Positions 26,310 through 36,529 of a DNA stretch of 64,000 nucleotides are shown piece after piece; position 1 is the first letter of the stretch; each line of letters begins with the position of its first letter. The stretch lies in the NCBI GenBank assembly GCA_023053685.1, contig JALIGW010000001.1, forward strand, positions 228,432,434-228,496,433, in the 5' to 3' direction. Source of the DNA: Diadophis punctatus similis (Eukaryota; Chordata; Lepidosauria; Squamata; Dipsadidae). The notes under the pieces are model-generated. The model searched no databases. It was not told where the DNA came from and was given only the letters and a program-made list of their open reading frames with translations. The position numbers and the translations under genes were made by a program.

Positions 26310-27000
26310 TACAACCAATGGAACAGCTTGCCTTCAGAAGTTGTGGGAGCTTCATCACTGTAAGCTTTCAAAAAGAGACTGGACTGCCATCTGTCAGAAA
26401 TGGTGTAGGGTCTCATGCTTGGGCAGGGGGTTGGACTAGATGACCTACAAGGTCCCTTCCAACCAGGGGCGGGTTCCTAATTTTTTACTACCACTCTGTG
26501 GGCGTGGCTTATTTTGTGGGTGTGGCTTGCCAGCCATGTGACCAGGTGGGCATGGCTTCTCGGACTGCTGAAGGGAGGGGAACTGAGATAGGTCCTGCTG
26601 CCCATTCCCCCTCCCCTCAGCAGCTCGAGAAGCCTCAAAGTGCGAAAATGCCTAGGATCATCACCGCGCGTTCGTGGCTTCTCAGACTGCTGAAGGGAGG
26701 GGAATGGAGATAGCTCCTGCCGCCCATTCTTTCAGCGTCTCACGCGCTCCCTCAGCCATCCTCCCCTGCTTGGACTCACTGTGGGGTAGGAAAGCAGCGC
26801 ATGAGCAGTGCCGGAAGCTCGGCTTCTGGGCATGCGCAGAAGAATTTTTTTAAAAAAATATTTTTTTTAAAAAAATGGCAGCAACTGACTGCACCGGTAC
26901 TGTGACGTCACCCGCGGGCCGCTACCGGTGCTATAGAGTGGACCGCACTGGTAGGAACCCACCACTGCTTCCAACTCTGTTATTCTGTTATTTTTTAATT
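26310..27000 (+). pseudogene. CR1 LINE 3' end split by a hAT MITE
   Basis: It reads ATGGAACAGCTTGCCTTC...GAAGTTGTGGG, the same region that gives 'PEVVGVRTLEVFK' in better copies, then GGGGGTTGGACTAGATGACC and TCCCTTCCAAC. It resumes after the MITE with CTTCCAACTCTGTTATTCTG. Confidence 0.88.
26464..26967 (-). mobile_element. 504-bp hAT MITE with exact 8-bp TSD inside a CR1
   Basis: The ends are CAGGGGCGGGTTCCTAA and GTAGGAACCCACCACTG; the flanks CTTCCAAC are at 26456-26463 and 26968-26975. It is the opposite orientation of 1462-1987. Confidence 0.95.
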
Positions 27001-27046
27001 AAGTGTTGAAGAGTGAGCATTTCTGGTTTTTTCACCATAATTCCTT

Positions 27047-27215
27047 TTTATTTATTTATTTGTGAGATTTATATACCGCCTCACAGTGCAAGCACTCTCT
27101 CTTTTTCTTGTTCCCCTCCAGTTTTTTTCCTTTGCCAGCTTTATTCCATCTTCTCTGTGTAAATGTTTTTAACAATAATAAATCGCCCAGAGTTGGGCGG
27201 CATATATATTTAATA
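27047..27215. repeat. L2/SINE tail fragments in both orientations
   Basis: 'tttatttatttatttgtgag' with TTTATATACCGCCTCACAGTG is a minus-strand tail; CGCCCAGAGTTGGGCGGCAT near 27185 is a plus-strand L2 tail. They are too short to classify further. Confidence 0.5.
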
Positions 27216-27444
27216 CATGGATCTATTATGTGCCATCAAACTGTGTTTGACTTCTAGTAACTGTATAGGTAGATTGTCTCCATGACCATCTAGCTCTAAC
27301 CTGGCCCTTCAGTGCATTGGTCGTTGGAACATAAATGTGCATGATTGTCCTATTAAACGGTTGTCCACAAAGTATAATTGAGATTATTTGGTTACTGATG
27401 ATTATTGTTCTTGTTGTTGTTTTCAAGCTTTGTATTTTCTTGAA

Positions 27445-27568
27445 CAGGGGTGTCAAATTCGCAGCTCGCAGACCAGATGCGTCACATGCTGGCCACGCCC
27501 ACCCCGGTTTAGCAAGGGGGGAAAAAGTCATGATACGTCACATGACAATGTGACGTCGCGGGTTTGAC
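27445..27568 (+). mobile_element. hAT MITE fragment, CAGGGGTGTCAAA family
   Basis: The left end CAGGGGTGTCAAATTCGCAG and body GGCCACGCCCACCCCGG match 16837-16966. The right end stops at GGGTTTGAC without the final CCCCTG, so it is 3'-truncated. Confidence 0.75.
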
Positions 27569-27712
27569 TAGAAGTCTTTTACTTCCTTGACTAAGTTATG
27601 AAGGATGCTGTGAAAAATACTGGGTTTGTATTCTAGCTCACATTCTCTGCTCACTTAAGACACTGGCCAGGTCACTATCAGTGAATGTCCAATAGCTGCC
27701 CACCCCATAAGT

Positions 27713-28128
27713 TTAGGTAATCCTTGACTTACAATCATTTGTTTAGTGACCAATCAAAGTTACAACAGCTCTAGAAAAAGTGACTTACAACTGGTCCTCG
27801 CACTTACAACCATTGCAACATCACCACGGTCATAGATCAAAATTTGGGTGCTTGGCAGATGACATATTTTTACCACAATTGCAGTATCCCCAGGGTTATG
27901 TGATTGCCGTTTGCAACTTTCCCAGCTGGCTTCTGACACAAGCAGAATCAATGCGGGAAGCTGGGTTTGCTTAACAACCATGCGATTCACTGCACAACGG
28001 CAGTGATTCGCTTAACTGCCGTGGCAAAAAAAAAAAGTCATAAAATTGGGCATGACTCATTGAACAACCACCTTGCTTAGCAATGGAAATTCTGGTTCCA
28101 ATTGTCATAAATTGAGGACTACCCGTAA
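27713..28128. mobile_element. Tigger-like MITE
   Basis: It begins TAGGTAATCCTTGACTTACA and ends AAATTGAGGACTACCCGTA with the full set of internal blocks. Confidence 0.82.
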
Positions 28129-28811
28129 TAATCCAGGAATCCTGAGAGTCAAAAAAAATACAGAATTCCTTGAAAGTAGCAGCCCTGGATCCTTGGAAAG
28201 CAGCTGTCCTATGGGAAAAAAGTGTTCTATCTGCACTATTCTCATTCAAAGTTTTGATCTACTTCAGAACTCTTTGCACTTCTGGCGTTCTTGTCCCCAT
28301 TTTGTTGCTTTGGCCCTGGAGATCATCTTTCCGTTTCCAGTAAACCACCTGGGGTTGCAAGCCGGAAGTAGCATTTTTTTTTTAAAAAAAATAAGATACA
28401 TAATTAGTAAATACTGCATTTTTGCCACTGCATCTTAAGTTGGATGAATTTCCTGCTGAGAAAACAGTGCTGATGCCACTGAATAATTAAATGTTGGGAT
28501 CATGAAGTAGCCAAGATGTTTAGACTTCCTAGTATCAAGCAAAAGTTTAAGATGTTTTGCTGTCCAACTGGGGTCTCGAAAAGTGAAAGACAGATAGGAC
28601 AGAGATCAGAAAGGGGAGCGAAAGAAGAATGATTAAGAATATGAAACAATTTCAGCATTTTTAAGTGTGCTATTTCTCTTTTGAACCCCTTTTTCTTTGC
28701 CAACATGGCAGCACACTTTATACAAAGCCCTTGCGTAGTGATAGTGAGGTGGGGATGTTCCTCTGTTTGTACATGGGGTGGGGAGTTATGAAATTGTGAC
28801 CAGAGTTCATC
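28129..28811. other. No gene or recognised repeat
   Basis: A 135-codon minus-strand ORF overlaps the next MITE and is judged accidental. Confidence 0.5.
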
Positions 28812-28819
28812 TCCCAGAG

Positions 28820-29188
28820 CAGGGGTGTCAAACTCGATGTCTTTGAGGGCCATATCAGGGTTGTGTTTGACCTCGGGGGGCCGGGTGTGTGTGGTCATGG
28901 TGGGCATGGCCAGCTCAATGTCACTCGTGTTGGGCGCCTAGGGTGGACTGTTGTGGCCCGAGCGCTCTGCCAGCGAAAACGGCATCCCGAGCCCGCGACG
29001 GCCTCTTGCAACCCTCTGCCAGCGAAAATGGAGCTCGGGAGGGCTGCCTGCTGCCCTCTCGAGCTCCATTTTTGCTGGCAGAGGCACCGTGGGCCGGTCC
29101 TTTGCTTGTTTCCAGGTTGGCCCCGCGGGCCAGATCTAAGCACTCCGCGGGCCGGATCCAGCCCACGGCCTTCAGTTTGACACCCCTG
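28820..29188. mobile_element. 369-bp hAT MITE with exact 8-bp TSD
   Basis: The ends are CAGGGGTGTCAAACTCGATG and CAGTTTGACACCCCTG; TCCCAGAG flanks both sides (28812-28819, 29189-29196). The interior has tandem/inverted CTCTGCCAGCGAAAA units that produce six overlapping false ORFs. A sister copy is at 48542-48884. Confidence 0.95.
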
Positions 29189-29196
29189 TCCCAGAG

Positions 29197-29850
29197 TATG
29201 CAAAGTCGGGCTATACAGGCCTTTGGGTTCAAAGGGAGAGAAAGGTACTTTGGAACATCTATCAGCAATCTTTAAAACTAGATCTATCTTTTCCTGGGAT
29301 ACTGCTCCTGCTTTAGAGGACATCCATGTGATTCTGGAAATGGACACAGCTGTTTTAAAGAGTTAACAACAGATGATATGTGGGTGCTTCAGCAAGCTGC
29401 AAACTGCACGATTCATGTGATATTGTTGCCAGGAGCCTTTCCTGGTTTTTTTTTTCTCTCCCTGTTGGCAGTTGGAAGAAATGGAATATCTATTAGGTTG
29501 GGTAGATGCATTTGTTCTCTGTCTGTGAAGAGGAAGGGCATATATTTATGTCTTTATGCAGCACCATAACTCTGGCCTGCTGTTTGAACTGCCCTCTCTA
29601 GATGAAAAATAGCAGGCATAACAACATATAGAGACATATGCTGGGTTAGATAGAAGTCTCTCCATCTTAGGCGTTGGTTCCTGCAGAGACTAACCAGAGG
29701 CTTATGAGAAGCCGATAAGGTACCAGTATATGTGAATGCAGGTGTAGCACCATCCTGCTCATGTTTTCCTGTAACTGCTGTAGGGATGCATAGCGTCTGC
29801 TACCCATAGCTAGCCCTCTGAACTAGAAACAAGTGAAATGGTTTGTGTGC
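29197..29850. other. No gene or recognised repeat
   Basis: No supportable features. Confidence 0.5.
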
Positions 29851-30731
29851 ATAGGTAATCCTCAACATACAGCCACTCATTTAGCTACCGCTCGGGGTAA
29901 CCACAACACTGAAAAAGTGACTTACAACTGATCCTTACAATTACAACCGCTGCAGCATCCCTACAATCACATGACCAAAATTTGGATGCTTGGCAACCAG
30001 CATGAACCGTATTTTTCGGAGTATAAGACGCACCTTTTTCCTCCCTAAAAGTGGCTGAAAATTTGGGTGCGTCTTATACTTCGAATGTAGCTTTTTTTTC
30101 CAGCCCTAACTAGGTGCTAACATATCTTCCCAGCTCTTACCTTGCAGGCTTTTTCATTGTTACTCTCTCCAAAGAATGTTTTCCAGCCCTAAGTCTTTGC
30201 AGATTTTTTTTTCATTGCTCTACTTGTTCCGAATAAGTTTTTTTCTAGCCCTAACCAGGTGCTAACTATCTTCCCAGTTCTTACTGGCTTGCATGCTCTT
30301 TCATTGTTACTCTCTCCGAAGAAGGTTTTTTTAAGTCCTAACCAGGGGATAAAATAATGTGCTGAAGCTGACCAGACTAAGGACGCTAGCCAGATGAATA
30401 CCTGGTAGGCAGATTGTTTTCCCCTATTTTCCTCCCCAAAAACTAAGGTGCGTCTTATACTCCAGTGAGTCTTATACTCCGAATGTATAATGTATAATGC
30501 TTGCGGTGGCCCAGGGTCATGGGATCACCATTTGTAACCTTCCCAGTTGGCTTCCAACAAGCAAAGTCAAAGGCGGGTGGGGAGAAGAGTTGGATTCATT
30601 TAATGACCACATGATTCACTTAACAACCATGACAAAAAGGTGTAAAATTGGGCGCAACTCATTTAAGAACTACATTGCTTTGCAGCAGAAATTCTAGTCT
30701 CAATTCTGGTCAAAAGTCACAGGCTACCTGT
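29851..30731. mobile_element. Tigger-like MITE split by another DNA element
   Basis: The left half (29851-30007) ends CTTGGCAACCAGCATGAA and the right half resumes near 30500 with GGTGGCCCAGGGTCATG. These are adjacent blocks in intact copies such as 10576-10964. Confidence 0.8.
30008..30490. mobile_element. Unclassified MITE with GGAGTATAAGACGCACC inverted ends
   Basis: It begins CCGTATTTTTCGGAGTATAA and GACGCACC; the other end carries GGTGCGTCTTATACTCC and CTTATACTCCGAA. Internal 'ccagccctaa...aggtgctaa' segments repeat three times. No ORF is present; the superfamily is not clear from the ends. Confidence 0.7.
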
Positions 30732-31270
30732 GTGCTTCTATTTGGAAGAAACGGAATAATACAACAACAAAGAGTTCAGAATGCCTTTTCATTTGATTAT
30801 GGAAAGCTGGCCTTTCAGTCTCTTGCATTTTGACAAAAACCACTTCTCCCTGCATTGCTCTTTTATTGAAGTCATTTCTTTAAGAATCTGGGGGTTCATG
30901 CAGGGAAGTACTTACCGGTAACCAATTTTTCCTTATTGTTTAATAAAGTAAGGGGGAAGGAGAAGGGAAAAGACAAGACAAACAGCATGCAGGGGTGCCC
31001 TACAATGAAATAGGAACTCTCAGTGTAATTTGAAGATTGCACTGAGAAAGGAAAAAAGTGTTAGTTAATTAAAACGGACACTGTTGCACCATGTGTTGCT
31101 TTTCAATGTTGAAAACAATTTGCAAAGGTGCATTATAGGGCTGTGAAATTTCTCCTGCTGCAGAGGAAGCTTTGCGCCTCTTCAGCTGAGCTGAAAAGTA
31201 GAGGGCCAAACTTTGCATGTCTCTTTTTGACAGCCATCACTAAACTTTCCTCCCTTCTATTTCCTCTTAG
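30732..31270. other. No recognised repeat; sequence leading to an exon candidate
   Basis: It ends in a pyrimidine-rich tract (31240-31268) before TCTTAG. Confidence 0.4.
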
Positions 31271-31315
31271 CCAAAGATACCAAATGCAGGAAAAGCCTTA
31301 GATTTGTTTGCGATG
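31271..31315 (+). other. Candidate 45-nt exon
   Basis: A strong acceptor (pyrimidine tract then CTCTTAG) precedes 45 nt, which is followed by ATG|GTAAGG, a good donor. In frame 0 it reads PKIPNAGKALDLFAM; a second frame is also open. I do not recognise the peptide. If the plus-strand gene from the CpG region is TSPAN4, this could be an untranslated or alternative exon. Chance matches to splice sites are common at this scale. Confidence 0.3.
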
Positions 31316-31664
31316 GTAAGGGAAATGTGCTTCTCTCTACTTTGTAATATCTAACTTTAGGAACTTGGAATATAAGAGTAAGCTAGAGAAAGATGGGGTA
31401 AAAATATATATTATTAGACTAATAAATGCAGTGTCTCTTTTGGGTGGGGAACTCTTAACATATATATTTGCCTTCATTGGAGAACTGTTAACAACTCAGG
31501 TATGTCCCTTTTTCTATACTTGTTCAGATACAATTTTAACAGAGCCTATGGATATATACCGGTATGTTAATAGCTTCATTTTGTTATGGTTTTGAGAACT
31601 TCTTGGTCTGGGATGAAGCAGGATCAAAATTATATGTCTAGGTCTCTGAATAATGAATAGCAGA

Positions 31665-32420
31665 ATAACAGAGTTAGAAGGGACCTTGGGGGTCTTCTAG
31701 TCCAACCCTCTGCTCAGGCAGGAAATACCATTTCAGACACATGGTTGTCCAATTTATTCTTTAAAACTTCCAGTGTTGGAACATCCACAACTTCTGGAGG
31801 CAAGCTGTTCCACTGATTAATTGTTCCAACTGTCAGGAAATTTATCCTTAGTTCTAGGTTGCTTCTCTCCTTGATTAGTTTCCATCCATTGCTTCTTGTC
31901 CTGCCCTCAGGTGCTTTGGAGAATAGCTTGATTCACTTTTCTTTGTGGCAACCTCTGAGATATTGGAACACTGCTATCATGTCACCCCTAGTCCTTCTTT
32001 TCATTAAACTAAAAAGGTAAAGGTAAAGGTTCCCCCGCACATGAGTCCTAGTCGTTTCCGGCTCTAGGGACGGTGCTCATCTCCGTTTCTAAGCCGAAGA
32101 GCCAGCGCTGTCCAAAGACGTCTCCGTGGTCATGTGGCTGGCATGACTCAATGCCGAAGGTGCACAGAGCGCTGTTACCTTCCCACCAAAGTGGTCCCTA
32201 CTTTTCTACTTGCATTTTTTACGTGCTTTCAAACTGCTAGGTTGGCAGAAGCTGGGACAAGTAACGGGAGCTCACCCCATTATGCGGTGCTAGGGATTCG
32301 AACCGCTGAACTGCCGACCACCTGATCGACAAGCTCAGCGTCTTAGCCACTGAGCCATCGCGTCCCTTTCATTAAACTAGTCATACCCAATTCCAGCAAC
32401 CATTCTGGTGCTTCGTCATA
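31665..32420 (-). pseudogene. CR1 LINE 3' end, interrupted by a Sauria SINE
   Basis: It reads AACAGAGTTAGAAGGGACC, 'tccaaccctctgctcaggcagg', CACAACTTCTGGAGGCAAGC and 'ctccttgattagtttccatcc', the reverse of the CR1 end. The frame gives parts of 'INQWNNLPPEVV' with disruptions. Confidence 0.88.
32012..32366 (-). mobile_element. Sauria SINE (Bov-B-type tail), near full length with 13-bp TSD
   Basis: The minus strand starts GGGACGCGATGGCTCAGTGG (box A), carries GGTTCGAATCCC (box B), a middle with 'ggtaacagcgctctgtgc', and ends GTGCGGGGGAACC then TTTACCTTTACC. TTTCATTAAACTA flanks both sides (31999-32011, 32367-32379). The tail matches the Bov-B LINE 3' end, the assumed driver. Confidence 0.93.
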
Positions 32421-33479
32421 ACGACTGTTACATAATTTAAAAGTACTGGCCTGGATGTTCAGTTTCTATGGGTGGAATTCCACTTATAGGATGTCTCCAG
32501 TAGCTGGAACTGTGTTTGGAGAAGCAGTTTTTTAGCTGACAATGCTTGTACTCTCCTGAAAATCTGCTCTGAGAATTGGGGAGCCTCCATAACAGTGTGT
32601 GGGATATGGAAAGCAGCAGGAGCCACAAGATCTTTTGATAAAATTGCTGCCGGAAGTCTGTATTAAATTGAAGTCATTTCCAGAACCCAAAGGAAATTTC
32701 TATGAAGGATCCTGTCCATGTTCTGCTTCTGTGTCTGGTGAAGCCAATCTAGAAATGGCTGAAGGAGAGAAGAATTAAGGCTGTGAGCCTGGCTAGCAAT
32801 TTTGAAATTCATATGCCCTACTTTCATTAAATTTAGTATTTAACAGTTTGCTGGAGTTTTGGTAAGCTTGTTATGTAGGATGCAATGAAGAACAGCTGCG
32901 GAATAAATTCATACATGCTGTCTATTGCCAATTTGGAAAGCGGTGCAAAGCCTTTGCCTTGTTCCAAGGAGGAAGGAGGACTTGGCGGGGACCAAGCTGT
33001 TTATTTTACACCTTGTTAATTGCTACCGTTGATTTAGTTTTTCAGTGTTAGGTAGGCTAATAAGGGACGAATCATCTCAGACAATCATGTACCAACTATG
33101 GCATCTTTCCATTGAGCATTGCCACCTTCTGCTTAGAGGAATTAATTTTGCTGGGAAATGGCATAAAATGGTGACAGTCTGAAATATGTCCTTTCAGATA
33201 GTTCCCCCTATTGGAAATGTTTCAGTTTAATACGTATTGACAAGTATTATTATTACTATTGTTACTATTACTACCTCATTTTTTATATGTATACCTTAAG
33301 GTGGCGAACATATCTAATACTCCTACCTCCCTGTATATTTCACAGGCTGTACCAAGCACTAAACTTTCACATACTTCGTTATATTATAATTTGGTTTGGC
33401 AAATTTTATGAACTCATTGTATCGGTTCAGATAAGCAAATATGGGTTAGTAAACATATAAAATCATCACAGAAGTGAAG
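32421..33479. other. No gene or recognised repeat
   Basis: A short ATT-rich run near 33245-33275 is the only low-complexity feature. Confidence 0.5.
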
Positions 33480-34072
33480 ATGTTTCTTGAAAGCCAGCTG
33501 GTTTGGCTCTGCAACCAAACAAGACAGACACAGACTTCAACGGATAATTAGAACTGCAGAAAAAACAATTGCTACCAACCATTGAGGACTTGTATACTGC
33601 ACGTGTCAATAAGAGGGCTGTGACAATATCTACAGACCCCTCACATCCTGGACTTAAATTGTTTCAACTTCTACTCTCAAAATGACCTTATAGAGCATTG
33701 CACACCAGAACAACTAGACACAAGGACAATTTTTCTCTGCATGCCATCACTCTGCTAAACAACTAATTCCCACAACACTGTCAAACTATTTACTAAGACT
33801 GTATTACTATTCTTCTCATCCTTCCTATTACCTGTTTTTTCCTATTTATGACTATAACCTTGTTGCTTGTATCTTTACGATTTATAGTGTTTTATTTAGT
33901 TTCCTAGGATGATTTGATTGCTTATTTAGTATCCTATGACTATCACTAAGTGTTGTATCTTATGATTCTTGATGCATGTATTTTTTTATGTACACTGAGA
34001 GCTTATGCACCGAAGACAAATTCCTTGGGTGTCCAATCACACTTGGCCAATAAAGAATTCTATTCTATTTTA
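33480..34072 (+). pseudogene. CR1 LINE (snake L3-like): ORF2 end and 3'UTR
   Basis: The coding end reads, with stops and shifts, through PTIEDLYTARVNKRA and 'HTRTTRHKDNFSLHAITLLN', followed by the 3'UTR shared with 8965-9239 and the tail TTGGCCAATAAAGAATTCT with about three ATTCT units. Confidence 0.88.
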
Positions 34073-34581
34073 TACAAAGGTTACCAGTAGTGCCCATACT
34101 TGTGAGCCGACAGTATAAATCTCTGTTGCATTTCAAGCCAAGTTACTATGGATGCTTTCGATGCCTATCTATAGGCAGCATTTGTTTTTCCCATAAGGTC
34201 AATTTATAGCTTTCTATTCCTGAATAGTTAGTTGTGGAATAGTTAGTTGTGGAAAACAAAGAATAAATGTTAAAACCATGTGGTGATACTAAGATATGCT
34301 TCTCTGACCTCAAGATGTAAGAATGCATTTTTAAAAACTCTTTTGAACAGTAGTAAAGTAAAAATATTGTTTCAACTCTTTTCTCTCTTTTGGCCAAATT
34401 CACATCTAAACTAACTTGCTTACTGGATATTGTTTTGTAAGTAAAAAAGCCCCTGTCTTGCTCTGCATCTGCCATTGTACTTTAATGCTGATGCTGCCGA
34501 AAACTCATAATAGAACCTGCAGCTACATCACAGTAGATTGAAAGCTTTCATGGCTCTCCTTGAGAAATGTTTTCACCAGGG
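34073..34581. other. No gene or recognised repeat
   Basis: A 109-codon minus-strand ORF is judged accidental. Confidence 0.5.
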
Positions 34582-34604
34582 TAAAGTGACCAGATTTTTT
34601 TTTT

Positions 34605-35397
34605 AAGCGGCTGCATTCTGGATCAGTTGGAGCCTCCGGGTGCTCTTCATGGGGAGCCCCATGTAGAGAGCATTACAGTAGTCCAGACACGACGTGACCA
34701 GGGCATGGGTGACTGTGCACAGGGAATCCCGATCCAGAAAGGGCCGCAACTGGCGTATCAGGCGGACCTGATAAAAGGCCGCCCTGGTCACAGCGGTCAG
34801 ATGGTCCTCTAAGGACAGCTGTGGATCCAGGAGGACACCCAGATTGCGAGCCCTTTCGGCGGGGGCTAGAGACTCACCCCCGATAGTCAGAGATGGAATT
34901 ATCTGACTATATCGAGACGCTGGGAACCACAGCCACTCCGTCTTGGAAGGGTTGAGCCTGAGTCGGTTTCTCCCCATCCAGATCCACACAGCTTCCAGGC
35001 ACCGGGACATTACTTCAAGGGCATCATTGGGGTGGCCTGGGGTGGAAATGTACAGCTGTGTATCATCGGCGTACTGATGGTACTTCACCCCAAAGCCACG
35101 GATGATCTCACCCAGCGGCTTCACATAGATGTTGAACAGAAGGGGCGAGAGAATCGACCCCTGGGGCACTCCATATGTAAGAGGCCTCGAGGACGACCTC
35201 TGCCCCCCTGCCAATACAAACTGCGACCGGTTGGAGAGAAAGGAGGAGAACCAACGAAAAACGGTGCCCCCTATCCCTAACTCTTCCAGCCGGTGCAGCA
35301 TGATACCATGGTCGATGGTATCAAAAGCCGCTGAGAGGTCTAATAGGACCAGGACAGAGGAACAACCCCTGTCCCGAGCCCTCCAGAGATCATCAGC
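34605..35397 (-). pseudogene. L2 reverse transcriptase, internal fragment with open frame
   Basis: The frame is uninterrupted and shows RT motifs in order: LVLLDLSAAFDTIDH (motif A with catalytic Asp), GVPQGSILSPLLFNIY (motif B), YHQYADDTQLY (motif C, catalytic DD), then the ALVTSCLDYCNALYMGLP region found near the thumb in L2 elements. It lacks endonuclease, N-terminal RT and the C-terminal end, so it cannot be autonomous. The open frame continues upstream through the CpG-rich leader to 35625, 340 codons in all. Confidence 0.9.
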
Positions 35398-35919
35398 CTC
35401 CCGCCTCCCCTTCGGGAGCCGGCAGCCCTTCGGGAGCCCGCCTCCCCTTCGGGAGGCCTTTCCTCGCCTCCCGCCTCCCCTTCGGGAGCTGCCCTGGGGC
35501 CGGGCTGGCAAGCACCGAACGGGAGGCAGGAGACGGGGAAAGGAGGAAGCCGGCAGCTTACCTGTCGCGAGCTCCTGGCTTCCAAGCGCCGCGGTCTCCC
35601 GGTCGCCCGCCCGGCCCCAGGGCAACGGCGGCAGCGAGGCGACGGGGGGAAGGAAGGGGAGGGGGATGAGGAAGGGCTGTTTGCGCCGCCGGAGGGGCCG
35701 CTCGTGAGCTCAAACCGGCGACGGCAGTGGCAATGGCTCCTCGTCCCTCACCCCTCCACCCGCATCCCAACAGCAGCGGCGCCTCCGAGGGCGGGGCTAG
35801 GGATGGGGCGGGGGAAGGAGAGGAGGAGCACCCCCCCTTCCCCCTCTCCCCAGCAGGCAGCCGCCTCGCTGAAATTCCGCCCCACTTGCTTCCGGTACCT
35901 CTCGTTTTGCTTCCCCTTT
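35398..35919 (-). other. CpG-rich exon-like leader of the chimeric retroposon
   Basis: It is very GC- and CpG-rich, unlike all neighbouring sequence. The minus strand has the strong donor CGACAG|GTAAGC and, between it and the L2 part, tandem and inverted CCTCCCCTTCGGGAG units. It resembles a housekeeping-gene first exon with the start of its intron. The source gene is not recognised. Confidence 0.65.
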
Positions 35920-36053
35920 TAAGGTGACCAGACGTCCTGCTGTTTCGGCATTCTTTTCAAAAAAGCGGGACTTTTTGAAAAGAATGCGGGACGCGGGACA
36001 CACGCTTGAAAAGCGTGTCTGTCCCGCCAAAAGCGGGACGTCTGGTCACCTTA
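35920..36053. mobile_element. Palindromic MITE with AAGGTGACCAGACGTCC ends
   Basis: The ends TAAGGTGACCAGACGTCC and GGACGTCTGGTCACCTTA are exact inverses and sit in TA/TTAA context. The centre has a second hairpin (GCATTCTTTTCAAAA with 'tttgaaaagaatgc'). It is about 130 bp and non-coding. The superfamily is uncertain (TA- or TTAA-targeting). Confidence 0.85.
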
Positions 36054-36230
36054 ATCAAGGGCTTGGGTGCACTAGGAATAAAAAAAACGACACTGATCCA
36101 TTTTCTTTCTGAGAACTGGGAAAGGAAAGCCAGAAGCTGATGGGAACTGTGCTATATAAATACTTAGTAAATTTTTTTGAATCTGTTTACATTCTCATTG
36201 TGGAACAATCCCTCTAAATTTGGTATGGAC

Positions 36231-36529
36231 CAGTGGTGGGTTCCTACGGGTGCAGAGCATAGCTCCAGTAGGAGCCCGGCGATGACATCATTTTTTGGCG
36301 CTTCTCCGCGTCCTGAGCTGTTGGGAAAAAGTCCTCCCACCTGCCCTTGTGTGAATACTGACCTTTATTCTTCCTCCGAAGCACAGCTGAGAAGCTCCTC
36401 AGCTGTGTTTCGGCTTGTAATGTTGTCCTGAGCATACGCGGAAGTGAAATCGCACGGTAGGACACGATTTCACTTCCGCGCATGCTCGCGATGCGCACAG
36501 GTAGCGAACGTAACCGGAACCCTCCCCTG
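36231..36529 (+). mobile_element. 299-bp hAT MITE with exact 8-bp TSD
   Basis: The ends are CAGTGGTGGGTTCCTAC and GGAACCCTCCCCTG; GTATGGAC flanks both sides (36223-36230, 36530-36537). It is the twin of 14368-14670 in the other orientation. Confidence 0.95.

Larger units (their letters stand above)
34595..35919 (-). mobile_element. Chimeric poly(A)-tailed retroposon: CpG-rich leader + L2 RT fragment
   Basis: TAAAGTGACCAGA (34582-34594) and TAAGGTGACCAGA (35920-35932) are a 13-bp flanking duplication with one mismatch. The right copy is the terminus of the MITE at 35920-36053, so that MITE was the target. Read on the minus strand: a CpG-rich leader from 35919, a consensus donor CGACAG|GTAAGC at 35562/35561, a stretch of repeated CTTCGGGAG-type units, an internal L2 reverse-transcriptase fragment from about 35397, and a terminal run of ten A (34604-34595). 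The L2 piece stops mid-gene without its own 3'UTR. The structure fits L1-type copying of a chimeric RNA. Confidence 0.8.

Noticed and set aside
28863..29347. Six overlapping ORFs of 60-150 codons
   Set aside because: All lie within the hAT MITE with inverted CTCTGCCAGCGAAAA units; they are mirror readings of non-coding DNA.
35129..35707. 192-codon plus-strand ORF
   Set aside because: It is antisense to the L2 reverse-transcriptase frame and the GC-rich leader, with no domain of its own.
34582..36053. Interpretation of the two GTGACCAGA motifs as the two inverted ends of one large DNA transposon
   Set aside because: The motifs at 34582 and 35920 are in the same orientation, as a target duplication should be. 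The true inverse partner is at 36041-36053.
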